A stretch of 32,084 nt of DNA from an uncultured Clostridia bacterium (GCA_947629485.1 CANRDX010000018.1:1-32084), one strand, 5' to 3'. Positions 6,182 to 15,360 are shown, numbered from the stretch's first letter. A program made the numbers and translations. The notes: generated by a model from the sequence alone, not told the origin.

Positions 6182-6910
6182 ATGGAAAACGCATTTTCGA
6201 GAACGGAACTCCTCATCGGAAGGGAGGGAGTAGAAAGGCTCGCCTCCTGCCGCATCGCCGTGTTCGGGCTGGGCGGCGTGGGGGGCTACTGCGTGGAAGC
6301 GCTCGCCCGTTCGGGCGTCGGCGCGCTCGACCTTATCGATAGCGACAGGGTGTGCCTCACCAATCTCAACCGCCAACTTTACGCCACGCGAAAGACGCTG
6401 GGAAAATTAAAGGCAGATGTTGCCGCCGAGCGCGTTGGTGAAATCGCTCCCGATTGCGTTGTGCGGACGTATAAGACGTTCTATCTTCCCGAGACGGCGG
6501 GGGAGTTCGACTTTCATAATTATGACTATATCGTCGACGCCATCGACACCGTCGCGGGGAAGCTCGCGCTCGTGCAAAACGCGGCCGCCTGCGGCGTTCC
6601 CATCATCAGCGCGATGGGGGCGGGGAACAAATTGGACCCTACCATGTTCGAGGTCGCGGATATCTATAAGACGTCTGTCTGCCCGTTGGCGCGGATCATG
6701 CGGCGGGAACTTAAAAAAATGGGGATCGCGCATTTGAAGGTCGTCTATTCAAAGGAAGAGCCGATCTGCCCGCTGCCTTCCGAGGAAGAAAGCGCAAAGC
6801 GGCAGACGCCCGGGAGCGTCGCCTTCGTGCCCTCCGTCGCGGGGCTGATCCTCGCGGGCGAGGTCGTAAAAGACCTGATCAAAACACGGGGGACTTCATG
6901 CGAGCGATAA
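6182..6910 (+). CDS. tcdA: tRNA threonylcarbamoyladenosine dehydratase TcdA
   Basis: A 242-residue E1-like (ThiF/MoeB) enzyme. The adenylation nucleotide site is GLGGVGGYCVEALARSGVG (about residues 29-47), followed by 'DSDRVCLTNLNRQ' with the conserved Asp and Asn-x-x-Arg-Gln. Later come 'DAIDTVAGKLALV', 'SAMGAGNKLDPT' and 'CPLARIMRRELKK', all characteristic of TcdA/CsdL. It uses ATP to cyclise t6A at tRNA position 37 to ct6A, improving decoding of ANN codons. Length is normal. It is translationally coupled to its neighbours, and the next gene starts inside its 3' end. Confidence 0.93.
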   Translation: MENAFSRTELLIGREGVERLASCRIAVFGLGGVGGYCVEALARSGVGALDLIDSDRVCLTNLNRQLYATRKTLGKLKADVAAERVGEIAPDCVVRTYKTFYLPETAGEFDFHNYDYIVDAIDTVAGKLALVQNAAACGVPIISAMGAGNKLDPTMFEVADIYKTSVCPLARIMRRELKKMGIAHLKVVYSKEEPICPLPSEEESAKRQTPGSVAFVPSVAGLILAGEVVKDLIKTRGTSCER

Positions 6911-8016
6911 GACCGGATTGGAACAATAATCTCCTCAATATCACGTCTGCGCTCGCGGAATACTTGGGCTGTCCGAGCGGAAAGCCCGTTCTGCCCGAGC
7001 TTCGGCGGGAGCTTGCGAAGGGGTACAAAAACGTCGTTTTTCTCATTTTAGACGGATTCGGCATACACCCTATGCGGAAAAATCTCGAAGAGAACGCCTT
7101 TCTGCGGCGGCGGCTTACGCGCACGCTCACCTCGGTGTTTCCCTCGACCACGACGAACGCGACGACGAGTTTCCGCACCGATCTCTATCCTATGGAGCAC
7201 GGTTGGTTCGGGTGGAGCCTATATTTTAAGGACGCCGCCCGCTGCGTCGATATCTTTCCCTGCGTCGATTCGCAGACGGGGGAGGCGCTCGGGCGGGGAT
7301 TTACGGAGAAGCGGCTTCCCACCGTCTCCTACTACCTGCGGGGGAAGGAGGAGATCGAAAGGAGCGTCGTCGTGCCGCCCTATTGGGACAGGGACGAAGA
7401 GAATAAGTACGTCTGGCGAACTTTTTCCGAGCTTGCGGAGGCGGTGGAGGCGATCTGCGAAAGGAAGGGCAGGCAGTTCGTCTATGCCTACTGCGACATG
7501 CCCGACTCCGTCATGCACCGCTACGGCGTGACTTCCCCCGAGGCGAAAGAGACGATCAACGCCTTGAACGGCGGCGTCGAACGGCTCGCCTCGCGCCTTT
7601 TTGATACCCTTCTCATCGTCACCGCCGATCACGGGCAGATCGACGTTTCGGGCGAGATCGAGCTATATCGCGACGAAGAACTTTTATCGTTCCTCGATTG
7701 CCCGCCCTATCTCGAAGCGCGGGCGGCGGCGTTCTCGGTCAAAGCGGGCTGCAAGGAGAAATTCCGCACGCTCTTTCTTCGCAGCTACGGCAAAGACTTC
7801 GCCCTCTTGGAGAGCGAGAGGCTGATCCGCGAAAACTTTTTCGGGCTTCCCGCAAGCGATCGCGCGGCTCTGCTCGGGGACTATATCGCCGTCGGCAAGA
7901 CGGATAAGATCATGCGGCTCACGCCGCGGAGCCATTCCTTTAAGGGGCACCATACCTCGCTCACGGAGGAGGAAATGCTGGTGCCGCTCATTCTCGCGGA
8001 GTGCAAAAGATCATGA
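6898..8016 (+). CDS. Alkaline-phosphatase-superfamily phosphodiesterase (NPP-like), substrate unknown
   Basis: A 372-residue enzyme of the type I phosphodiesterase/nucleotide pyrophosphatase class. Metal and nucleophile motifs are visible: 'FLILDGFG' with D52, the nucleophile region 'FPSTTTNATTS' (residues 81-91), 'LYPMEHGWFGW', 'CDMPDSVMHRYG' with Asp and His ligands, 'VTADHGQID' and a final 'GHHTSLT' His. No signal peptide or membrane helix is seen, so it is probably cytoplasmic. Its start overlaps tcdA by 13 bases and its stop overlaps the following ttcA-like start (ATGA), so it is firmly in the operon. Context with Nudix and tRNA-modification genes hints at a nucleotide-type substrate, but that is inference. 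Confidence 0.85.
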   Translation: MRAIRPDWNNNLLNITSALAEYLGCPSGKPVLPELRRELAKGYKNVVFLILDGFGIHPMRKNLEENAFLRRRLTRTLTSVFPSTTTNATTSFRTDLYPMEHGWFGWSLYFKDAARCVDIFPCVDSQTGEALGRGFTEKRLPTVSYYLRGKEEIERSVVVPPYWDRDEENKYVWRTFSELAEAVEAICERKGRQFVYAYCDMPDSVMHRYGVTSPEAKETINALNGGVERLASRLFDTLLIVTADHGQIDVSGEIELYRDEELLSFLDCPPYLEARAAAFSVKAGCKEKFRTLFLRSYGKDFALLESERLIRENFFGLPASDRAALLGDYIAVGKTDKIMRLTPRSHSFKGHHTSLTEEEMLVPLILAECKRS

Positions 8017-8879
8017 CGGAAGAATTAAAAGATCGGGTCGAAACAGGGCTTCGCACGACGTTCTCCAAGCGGCTCTTCAAGCCCTTCGCGAAGGCGATCG
8101 TGGAATATAAGCTCGTAAAGCCCTACGATAAGATCGCGGTGTGCATCTCGGGCGGCAAGGACAGCATGCTTATGGCGAAGCTCTTTCAGGAGTTGAAACG
8201 CCACAACAAGTTCCCCTTCGAGCTTGTCTTTCTCGTGATGGATCCCGGCTATGCGCCCGAAAACCGCGCGCTCATCGAGCGGAACGCCGCGGCGCTGCAT
8301 ATTCCCGTCACGGTGTTCGAGACGGACATCTTTGAAAACGTTTACGAAATCACAAAGTCGCCCTGCTATATCTGCGCGCGTATGCGGCGCGGGCACCTGT
8401 ATGCCAAAGCGAAGGAACTCGGCTGCAACAAGATCGCGCTCGGGCACCACTACGACGACGTGATAGAGACCATTCTCATGGGCATGCTCTATGGCGGACA
8501 GGTGCAGACCATGCTGCCCAAACTTCCAAGCACGAATTTCGAGGGCATGGAGCTGATCCGCCCCATGTATCTCGTGCGGGAGAAGGATATCATCGCGTGG
8601 CGGGAGGAATACGGGCTTACCTTTCTGCGGTGCGCATGCAAGTTTACGGCAGATCTTGCGGCGGGCGAGACGGAGGGCAAACGGCAGAAGGTGAAGGAGC
8701 TGATAAGGGCGCTCAAAAGAGAGGATCCGCAAGTGGAGCGGAACATCTTCAAGAGCGTGGAGAACGTGAGCCTCTCCACGATCATTGCCTACAAGGATAA
8801 AAACGGGGTCAGGCACCGCTTCGACGACGATCCCGAAAAAACGCACCCGTCAACGGCGGGCGGCGAGGCTTCATCATGA
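8013..8879 (+). CDS. TtcA/TtuA-family tRNA thiolation enzyme
   Basis: A 288-residue PP-loop ATPase. The adenylation loop SGGKDS is at residues 46-51. C118-x-x-C121 ('CYICARMRRG') and the later 'RCACKF' cysteines provide the three Cys ligands of the Fe-S cluster, and 'LGHHYDDVIET' is the characteristic TtcA segment. These enzymes adenylate a tRNA base and replace oxygen with sulfur: C32 for TtcA, U54 for TtuA. Which position is modified here is not certain, so no symbol is given. The start at 8013 overlaps the upstream stop (ATGA), favoured over an in-frame GTG at 8001. rarA overlaps its end in the same way. The last 25 residues are polar and probably disordered. Confidence 0.85.
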   Translation: MTEELKDRVETGLRTTFSKRLFKPFAKAIVEYKLVKPYDKIAVCISGGKDSMLMAKLFQELKRHNKFPFELVFLVMDPGYAPENRALIERNAAALHIPVTVFETDIFENVYEITKSPCYICARMRRGHLYAKAKELGCNKIALGHHYDDVIETILMGMLYGGQVQTMLPKLPSTNFEGMELIRPMYLVREKDIIAWREEYGLTFLRCACKFTADLAAGETEGKRQKVKELIRALKREDPQVERNIFKSVENVSLSTIIAYKDKNGVRHRFDDDPEKTHPSTAGGEASS

Positions 8880-10195
8880 TGGAACAGCGAACATTCTTTG
8901 AAAACGACGATTCCGAACCCCTTGCGGCGAGACTGCGCCCGCAGACGCTCGAAGAGTTCTGCGGTCAAAAGCACCTTCTGGGGGAAGGCAAGGTCCTTCG
9001 CAGGCTCATCGAGAGCGATAAGGTTGGCTCCATGATCTTTTGGGGGCCGCCCGGCGTGGGAAAGACGACGCTTGCCCGTATCATCGCGCGGCGGACGAAG
9101 GCGAACTTCATCGACTTTTCTGCCGTCACAAGCGGGATCAAGGAGATCAAGCAGGTGATGGAGCAGGCGGAGAAGAATCGCCGCTTCGGAGAAAATACGA
9201 TCCTGTTCGTCGATGAGATCCACCGCTTCAACAAGGCGCAGCAAGACGCCTTTCTCCCCTTCGTCGAGAAGGGAAGCATCATTCTCATCGGCGCCACGAC
9301 GGAAAATCCCTCCTTTGAAGTCAACGGGGCGCTTCTTTCCCGCTGTAAAGTTTTCGTCTTGCAGGCGCTGAAAACGGAGGAGCTAACAGAGCTTCTCCGC
9401 CGCGCGGTCACAGACGAGCGCGGCTTCGGCAGGGAGCGGGTGGAAATTTCCGACGAGCTTTTGGAGGCCATCGCAAACTTTGCGAACGGCGACGCGCGCA
9501 GCGCGCTCTCCACCCTCGAAATGGCGGTCTTGAACGGGGAGCGCACGGGGGAGACGACGATCGTCACGCGGGAGACCGTCGAGCAGTGCACTTCCAAAAA
9601 GTCGCTGCTGTACGATAAGTCGGGGGAAGAACATTACAATCTGATCTCCGCCCTGCACAAGTCGATGCGCAATTCCGATCCCGACGCCGCGATCTATTGG
9701 CTCGCCCGCATGTTGGAGGCGGGGGAGGATCCGCTCTATATCGCAAGGCGCGTCACGCGGTTCGCGAGCGAGGACGTGGGGCTTGCCGATCCGCGGGCGT
9801 TGGAGATCGCCGTCGCCGCATATCAGGCGTGTCATTTCATCGGCATGCCCGAATGCACGGTGCATCTTGCGGAGGCGGTCGTCTATCTTTCGATGGCGCC
9901 GAAATCCAACGCGCTCTACGTCGCCTACGGCATGGCGAAGAAAGACGCGCTGACCATGCTCGCCGAACCCGTTCCGCTCCCGCTCCGCAACGCGCCCACA
10001 AAACTCATGAAGGAGCTGGAATACGGCAAGGGCTATCAGTACGCCCACGATACGGAGGAAAAGTTGACGAACATGCAGTGCCTGCCCGAATCTCTTTCGG
10101 GCAAGGAATATTATTTCCCCACCGACGAAGGCATAGAGAGCAAGATAAAAGCCCGTCTCGCCGAGATCAAGGCTTGGAAAAAACAGCATAGATAG
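8876..10195 (+). CDS. rarA: Replication-associated recombination protein RarA (MgsA)
   Basis: A 439-residue AAA+ ATPase of the clamp-loader class. Walker A GPPGVGKTT is at about residues 57-65, Walker B FVDEIHRF at 111-118, sensor 1 'GATTENPSFEVN', arginine finger 'LLSRCKVF', and the C-terminal tetramerisation domain ends 'GKEYYFPTDEGIESKIKARL', diagnostic of RarA/MgsA/WRNIP1. It acts at stalled replication forks and gaps with single-stranded-DNA-binding protein. Length is normal. It starts with ATGATG overlapping the ttcA-like stop, is the last gene of the operon, and is followed at once by a strong terminator. Confidence 0.96.
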   Translation: MMEQRTFFENDDSEPLAARLRPQTLEEFCGQKHLLGEGKVLRRLIESDKVGSMIFWGPPGVGKTTLARIIARRTKANFIDFSAVTSGIKEIKQVMEQAEKNRRFGENTILFVDEIHRFNKAQQDAFLPFVEKGSIILIGATTENPSFEVNGALLSRCKVFVLQALKTEELTELLRRAVTDERGFGRERVEISDELLEAIANFANGDARSALSTLEMAVLNGERTGETTIVTRETVEQCTSKKSLLYDKSGEEHYNLISALHKSMRNSDPDAAIYWLARMLEAGEDPLYIARRVTRFASEDVGLADPRALEIAVAAYQACHFIGMPECTVHLAEAVVYLSMAPKSNALYVAYGMAKKDALTMLAEPVPLPLRNAPTKLMKELEYGKGYQYAHDTEEKLTNMQCLPESLSGKEYYFPTDEGIESKIKARLAEIKAWKKQHR

Positions 10196-10232
10196 ATCAA
10201 AGCTCTCCCGCTTTCGGCGGGAGAGCTTTGAT
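10196..10232. terminator. Strong bidirectional terminator after rarA
   Basis: A perfect 16-pair stem (10196-10211 and 10217-10232) with loop TTTCG, followed by TTTT on the plus strand. It separates convergent rarA and the HAD gene. Confidence 0.92.
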
Positions 10233-10243
10233 TTTCTGCAATA

Positions 10244-11398
10244 TTACAGACCCAACAGAGCTTTCAGTTCGGCGGCGCGGGAGCCGGGGCGGGCGGGAGC
10301 GGCAAGGAGGGCACGGAAGAAGTCCTCGATATCCGAATCATGCAAAATGGTGCGCACCTGACTGTTCTCCAACGCGGCGGCGGCGAGGCGTTCGCGCTCT
10401 GCCTCCGTCCAGCTCGCGTGGGGATCCATCGCAAAGACGAGCATGTGCGTCGTCGCAAAGTTGGGGCTTGTTCTGAGGGAGTCGATCAGCTCGCTGCGGC
10501 GCTCCTCTTCGATCGACTTCTCCGTCTCCGCGTCCCTGCGTTCGCGTTCGCAGGAGAAGTGCGTTTCCTCCAACTTCTCGTTGGCGGCAGTCCTGTCTAC
10601 GATCGCCTTCACGAGCGAATCCAATTCCGAGCCGTCCCGATAGTCGGCGGGGGCGAAGTAGCGGATACGTCCGTCGCGCATCATGCGCAGAACTTTGGCT
10701 TTTTCGCCGTTGTAGACGCCGATCGAATGCCCGCCGCGCGCGCTGATGAGCCGCATGCAGGGGATATCGGTGTCGCTGTCGCCGATGTAGACGATATTGC
10801 GGAAGGGGACCCTGATCTCGTCCTGTGCGAAGGGAGCGTTCACGGCGGGATCGTTCACGTCGAGCACGCCCTTTTCGATGCGAAAGAGGAATTGCGTCTT
10901 GTTCGTATAGTTCACGACCTGCGCGGGCCACATCGCCGTGCCCTCTTCGTCGAAGTAGAAAGAGCTTGCATAGATCTTCTCAAATGCGCCCTTCCTCGCG
11001 GGCATGGTACCCTCGATCATCTCCTTCAAGCCCGATGAAATGATGTAATGTTCCACCTTTACGCCGCGGCTTTGTCCGTAGGCGCGGATACGCTCGAACC
11101 AATCTTCCACCCCGGGGAACAGCCCGACCTTCGCACCGTAATCTTCCAATTTGGAGCGGCTGAGCGGGAATTTATCCTTCGCCTCCGTCATCATGAGGTA
11201 CATATAGGCGAGATTTTGATCCATTTCGTTCGTTTCGGCAAGGCCGTTCGCCTTTTTCCAGAAATCGGCGACGTCGTATCCGACCGCTTGGATGAACCCC
11301 TGCGCCTGCATATCGTCGGGGGAGAGCGTCTTGTCGAAATCGTAGCAGATCGCCAAGATTGGCTGCGCTTCCTTTCCCTTGCGTTCAAAAGTCCTCAT
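10244..11398 (-). CDS. HAD-superfamily hydrolase, probable phosphatase with a helical C-terminal extension
   Basis: A 384-residue protein. HAD motif I is 'CYDFDKTLS' with nucleophile D20 and acid D22; motif II is 'YIISSGLKEMIEG'; motif IV is 'IVYIGDSDTDIPCM' near residue 210. A large helical cap follows motif I (about residues 35-100). After the HAD core, residues 275-384 form a charged, mostly helical tail not seen in simple HAD phosphatases; its role is not known. Similar Clostridia proteins are annotated only as haloacid dehalogenase-like. It has its own promoter and AGGAGA site. The substrate cannot be inferred. It is convergent with rarA and downstream of nifJ but separated from it by a terminator. 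Confidence 0.85.
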   Translation of the reverse strand: MRTFERKGKEAQPILAICYDFDKTLSPDDMQAQGFIQAVGYDVADFWKKANGLAETNEMDQNLAYMYLMMTEAKDKFPLSRSKLEDYGAKVGLFPGVEDWFERIRAYGQSRGVKVEHYIISSGLKEMIEGTMPARKGAFEKIYASSFYFDEEGTAMWPAQVVNYTNKTQFLFRIEKGVLDVNDPAVNAPFAQDEIRVPFRNIVYIGDSDTDIPCMRLISARGGHSIGVYNGEKAKVLRMMRDGRIRYFAPADYRDGSELDSLVKAIVDRTAANEKLEETHFSCERERRDAETEKSIEEERRSELIDSLRTSPNFATTHMLVFAMDPHASWTEAERERLAAAALENSQVRTILHDSDIEDFFRALLAAPARPGSRAAELKALLGL

Positions 11399-11417
11399 AT
11401 CCTTCTCCTTTTGTTAA

Positions 11418-11446
11418 AGTATATCGCAGAATCGGAATTTTGTCAA
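11418..11446 (-). promoter_or_regulatory. Promoter of the HAD hydrolase gene
   Basis: On the minus strand TTGACA (11446-11441) and TATACT (11423-11418) are spaced 17 bases, 20 bases before the ATG. Confidence 0.8.
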
Positions 11447-11497
11447 TAGGAAGCGGGGAATTGCGCCTCTTTCCCGTTTTGCCTGACGAAAGAAAGA

Positions 11498-11523
11498 GAG
11501 CGGCCTGCAATAGCAAGCCGCTC
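11498..11523 (-). terminator. Terminator of nifJ
   Basis: GAGCGGCCTGC (11498-11508) and GCAAGCCGCTC (11513-11523) pair with one mismatch around loop AATA. On the minus strand it is followed by TCTTTCTTTC and lies 15 bases beyond the nifJ stop. Confidence 0.8.
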
Positions 11524-11538
11524 CCGCAATATGTTCGG

Positions 11539-14500
11539 TTATTCTTTTCCCGCGAGTTTCTTGTATCCCGCAAGGCGTTCTTTCGAGCTTTCTTCCGTTT
11601 TCTTGAACAGCTCCTCCGCGACAGCGGGCTGCGTCTTTTTGAGGGATGCATAGCGCGTTTCGCCGAGAATGAATGCCTGATAGTCGCCCGTGGGATCTTT
11701 GGAATCGAGGGTGAAGGGATTCTCGCCCTTTGCCGCAAGTTCGGGGTTGTAGCGGTAGAGGTGCCAATAGCCGCAATCGACCGCGTTCTTTTCCTCGGAC
11801 TGCGATTTCGTCATGTTGATGCCGTGGTTGATGCAAGGCGCGTAGCAGATGACGAGGGAAGGTCCGTGGTACGCTTCCGCTTCTTTGAGCGCCTTGACGA
11901 GCTGCCCCTTGTCGGCGCCCATCGCGCACTGCGCGACGTAGACATAGCCGTAGCTTGCCGCGATCATGCCGAGATCCTTCTTCTTGATGCGCTTTCCGCT
12001 CGACGCGAACTTCGCGACCGCACCGATGGGCGTGGCTTTGCTTGCCTGCCCGCCCGTGTTGGAATACACCTCGGTATCGAGCACGAGCACGTTGACGTCC
12101 TCGCCCGAAGCGAGCACATGGTCAAGCCCGCCGTAACCGATATCGTATGCCCAGCCGTCGCCGCCGATGATCCAGAACGAGGGCTTGACGAGGCAGTCCT
12201 TGTCGGCGAGGATCTCATCGACGAGGGCAAGCTCTTCGCCTTCGCACTCCTTGCGGCATTCTTCAAGCTCTTTGACGAGGGCGGCGGCAGCCGTCTTGCT
12301 CGCTTCCGCTTCGTTCATCGCCTCCGTCCAATCGGTGAGAGGCTTCACGCATTCGGGATATTCCTTCCACATCTCGGCGAGCTTTGTCACCTTCTCGGCA
12401 AGCGCCGCCCTTCTCGCCTTGTACGCGAGGTTCATGCCGTAGCCGAACTCGGCGTTGTCCTCGAAGAGGGAGTTCGCCCAAGCGGGGCCGTGTCCCTTCT
12501 TGTTGGTGGTGTAGGGGCAGGTGGGCGAGGAACCGCCGTAGATGGAGGAGCAGCCCGTCGCGTTGGCGACGATCATTCTGTCGCCGAAGAGCTGGGTCAC
12601 GACCTTGACGTAAGGCGTTTCGCCGCAGCCTGCGCATGCGCCCGAGAATTCAAAGAGGGAAGGGGTGAATTGGCTCTTCTTCACGTCTGCCATTCTCACC
12701 GCGGAGAGATCGACCTCGGGAAGATCGACCGCATATTCCCAATTCTTCGCCTCCGTTTCTTCGAGTTCGGCGAAGGGGACCATGACGAGCGCCTTGTTGC
12801 CGCGCATGCCGGGGCATACGTCGGCGCAGACGCCGCAGCCCATGCAGTCGAGCGGGGAGACCTGCATTCTGAACTCATAGCCGGGGATCCCCGTCGCGGG
12901 CTTGGTATCGAACGCCGCGGGCTTCTCGGCGCCGACGGCGGTGAGGGCGGGACGGATGCACGCGTGAGGGCACACGAAGGAGCATTGGTTGCACTGCACG
13001 CAGTTCTCTTTCACCCACTTGGGAACGGTCACGGCAACGCCGCGCTTTTCAAACTTGGTCGTGCCCGTGGGGACGGTGCCGTCCGCATTGAACGCGGAGG
13101 AGGGAAGTTTATCGCCTTCGAGCGCAAGGATGGGCGCGATGACGCTCTTGAAATAGTCGTTGTCGGCGAGCTTGACCATCTCCGCGCCCTCCGTCGTCTT
13201 CCAGCTGGCGGGGATGCGGATCTTTTTCAGGTTCGCCTTTGCGGAGTCGATGGCGTTGTAGTTCATCTGAACGACGGCGTCGCCCTTTCTCGCGAAGGAC
13301 TTATACGCCATCTTCTTCATGTATTCCACTGCGTCGGTATAGGGCATGATCTGCTCGTTGATGAGGAAGAACGCCGATTGCAGAATGGTATTCGTTCTGC
13401 CGCCCAAGCCGAGCTTTCTTGCGATCTTGATCGCGTCGATGACGTAGAGCCGCGCCTTCTTCTCGGCAAGGGCGTTCTTGACCTTTGCGGGAAGATTGGC
13501 TTCGAGCTGTGCAAGCGTCGTCCACGGCGCGTTCAGAAGGAAGGCGCCGCCCTTTTTGAGGTCGCTCACCATGTTGTAGCGGGTGACGTAAGAGGGGTTG
13601 TGGCAGGCGATGAAGTCTGCGGCGTCGATGAGGTATTCGCTCTGAATGGGCGTCTTGCCGAAACGAAGATGGGAGACGGTGATGCCGCCCGACTTCTTGG
13701 AATCGTAGAAGAAATATGCCTGCGCATACATATCGGTGTGGTCGCCGATGATCTTGATGCTGTTCTTGTTTGCGCCGACGGTGCCGTCCGAGCCGAGGCC
13801 GTAGAATTTGGCGGAGGTGCTGCCCGCGGGCGCGGCGTCGAACTTCTCGGAGAAATCGAGGGAGCTGTTCGTCACATCCTCGAAGATACCGACGGTGAAG
13901 TGATTCTTGCTCTCCTTCGCTTCGAGGTTCTTGTAGACGGAGAGAACCATAGAGGGGTTGAATTCTTTGGAACCAAGCCCGTATCTTCCGCCGACGACCT
14001 GAATGTTCTTCACGCCCTTTTCAAGAAGCGCGGTGCAGACGTCGAGGTAGAGCGGCTCGCCGAGCGAACCCGGCTCCTTCGTTCTGTCGAGCACGGCGAT
14101 CTTCTTGCAGGTCTTGGGAATGCAGGCGACGAAGGCGTCCGCCACGAAGGGGCGGTAGAGGCGCACCTTGATGAGGCCGTATTTCTTGCCCTTCGCGTTG
14201 AGCTTGTTGATGGATTCCTCCACCGTCTCTGCGCCCGAGCCCATGATGACGACGACATGCTTTGCGTCGGGCGCGCCGACATAGTCGAAGAGATGGTATT
14301 TTCTTCCCGTGAGGGCGCTCACTTCGTCCATCATCTCCTGCACGATGGCGGGGGCAGCCTGATAGTACGAGTTCGCCGTCTCCCTGTTCTGGAAGTAAGT
14401 ATCTCCGTTCTGCGCCGTGCCGCGCTGGACGGGGTGCTCGGGGTTGAGCGCGCGCGCCTTGAACGCCGCGACGTCTTTATCGAGGCCCTTCTTATCGAAG

Positions 14501-15075
14501 ATGGCTTTCATCTCCGCATAGTCGATGACGTCGATCTTGGAGACCTCGTGAGAGGTGCGGAAGCCGTCGAAGAAGTTGAGGAAGGGGACGCGGGAGCGCA
14601 GGGTGGAGAGGTGCGCGACGAGGGAAAGATCCATCACTTCCTGCACCGAGCAGGAGGCGAGCATCGCGAATCCCGTCTGGCGGCAAGCCATCACGTCGGA
14701 GTGGTCGCCGAAGATGTTGAGGGAGTGCGCCGCGAGAGCGCGGGCGGAGACGTGCATGACCATCGGGAGCAATTCGCCCGAGATCTTATACATGTTGGGG
14801 ATCATGAGGAGAAGCCCCTGCGAGGCGGTGTAGGTGGTCGTGAGAGCGCCCGCCGTGAGCGCGCCGTGCACAGCGCCTGCGGCGCCGCCTTCCGATTGCA
14901 TCTCCGCGATGCGGAGTTTCTGCCCCCACATGTTCACCCTGCCCTGCGTGGCCCACTCGTCGGCGGATTCTGCCATAGGGGAAGAGGGTGTGATGGGGTA
15001 GATCGCAGCCACTTCCGAGAACGCATAAGCGACATGCGAGGCGGCGGTATTGCCGTCGATAGTCATTTTGGTCAT
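11539..15075 (-). CDS. nifJ: Pyruvate:ferredoxin (flavodoxin) oxidoreductase
   Basis: A 1178-residue single-chain PFOR, which oxidatively decarboxylates pyruvate to acetyl-CoA, CO2 and reduced ferredoxin, the central pyruvate step of many anaerobes. Domains in order: N-terminal pyruvate-binding domain ('YPITPSSPM', catalytic-region Glu in 'EMQSEGGAAGAVHGAL'); the gamma-type domain ('FYGLGSDGTVGANKNSIKI'); a two-cluster ferredoxin domain with CVQCNQCSFVCPHAC (about residue 690) and CMGCGVCADVCPG (about 740); and the thiamine diphosphate domain with 'GGDGWAYDIGYGGLDH' (about 970) and 'YSNTGGQASKATP'. Length is typical. The start at 15075 is chosen because GGAGG lies 8 bases upstream; two TTG codons immediately precede it. 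It is monocistronic with its own promoter and terminator. Confidence 0.97.
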   Translation of the reverse strand: MTKMTIDGNTAASHVAYAFSEVAAIYPITPSSPMAESADEWATQGRVNMWGQKLRIAEMQSEGGAAGAVHGALTAGALTTTYTASQGLLLMIPNMYKISGELLPMVMHVSARALAAHSLNIFGDHSDVMACRQTGFAMLASCSVQEVMDLSLVAHLSTLRSRVPFLNFFDGFRTSHEVSKIDVIDYAEMKAIFDKKGLDKDVAAFKARALNPEHPVQRGTAQNGDTYFQNRETANSYYQAAPAIVQEMMDEVSALTGRKYHLFDYVGAPDAKHVVVIMGSGAETVEESINKLNAKGKKYGLIKVRLYRPFVADAFVACIPKTCKKIAVLDRTKEPGSLGEPLYLDVCTALLEKGVKNIQVVGGRYGLGSKEFNPSMVLSVYKNLEAKESKNHFTVGIFEDVTNSSLDFSEKFDAAPAGSTSAKFYGLGSDGTVGANKNSIKIIGDHTDMYAQAYFFYDSKKSGGITVSHLRFGKTPIQSEYLIDAADFIACHNPSYVTRYNMVSDLKKGGAFLLNAPWTTLAQLEANLPAKVKNALAEKKARLYVIDAIKIARKLGLGGRTNTILQSAFFLINEQIMPYTDAVEYMKKMAYKSFARKGDAVVQMNYNAIDSAKANLKKIRIPASWKTTEGAEMVKLADNDYFKSVIAPILALEGDKLPSSAFNADGTVPTGTTKFEKRGVAVTVPKWVKENCVQCNQCSFVCPHACIRPALTAVGAEKPAAFDTKPATGIPGYEFRMQVSPLDCMGCGVCADVCPGMRGNKALVMVPFAELEETEAKNWEYAVDLPEVDLSAVRMADVKKSQFTPSLFEFSGACAGCGETPYVKVVTQLFGDRMIVANATGCSSIYGGSSPTCPYTTNKKGHGPAWANSLFEDNAEFGYGMNLAYKARRAALAEKVTKLAEMWKEYPECVKPLTDWTEAMNEAEASKTAAAALVKELEECRKECEGEELALVDEILADKDCLVKPSFWIIGGDGWAYDIGYGGLDHVLASGEDVNVLVLDTEVYSNTGGQASKATPIGAVAKFASSGKRIKKKDLGMIAASYGYVYVAQCAMGADKGQLVKALKEAEAYHGPSLVICYAPCINHGINMTKSQSEEKNAVDCGYWHLYRYNPELAAKGENPFTLDSKDPTGDYQAFILGETRYASLKKTQPAVAEELFKKTEESSKERLAGYKKLAGKE

Positions 15076-15124
15076 CAACAAACCTCCATAAAAATAAATG
15101 TTTTTCGTAGTTTATGAGCGGCGC

Positions 15125-15136
15125 GGCATTTATGCC
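15125..15136. promoter_or_regulatory. Palindrome in the nifJ leader
   Basis: GGCAT-TT-ATGCC is a perfect 5+5 inverted repeat located just downstream of the predicted nifJ start site (about 15144), a position suited to a repressor. It is short and could be chance. Confidence 0.3.
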
Positions 15137-15150
15137 CGCCAACCTTCCCT

Positions 15151-15179
15151 ATTATAGCGATTTCCATTTTCAAAGTCAA
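15151..15179 (-). promoter_or_regulatory. nifJ promoter
   Basis: On the minus strand TTGACT (15179-15174) and TATAAT (15156-15151) are spaced 17 bases. The untranslated leader is about 70 bases. Confidence 0.82.
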
Positions 15180-15360
15180 TCTTATTCTTGCAATTTCATA
15201 TAGATCCCGTGAATTTTTTCATGGAAAAAGCGGCAAAAAGGGAGGCGTTTTCCTCTCCTTCCCCAAAAAGGGCGATACGCCGCCCCTTCGCGCCCCGCTC
15301 TTTTTTACGGCGGGCGGCGGGGTGATTTTACGTTTTTTTCTATTTTTCACAGCGAATCCA
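15180..15360. other. Non-coding spacer between nifJ and ecfA1 promoters
   Basis: Together with the two promoters this gives about 340 bases without a gene. It contains TGAA-TTTT-TTCA (from about 15206), then a C/G-rich stretch (15250-15325) rich in CGCC/GGCG words that can fold locally around a TTTTTT run. No open frame with a ribosome binding site, no terminator for a neighbouring gene and no recognisable RNA is seen. Confidence 0.5.

Noticed and set aside
11359-15117. A 1252-codon open frame on the plus strand opposite nifJ
   Set aside because: It is the mirror of a GC-rich, well-identified nifJ reading frame. Its composition (Arg/His/Val/Asp-rich, low complexity) and lack of any ribosome binding site or domain mark it as a shadow frame.
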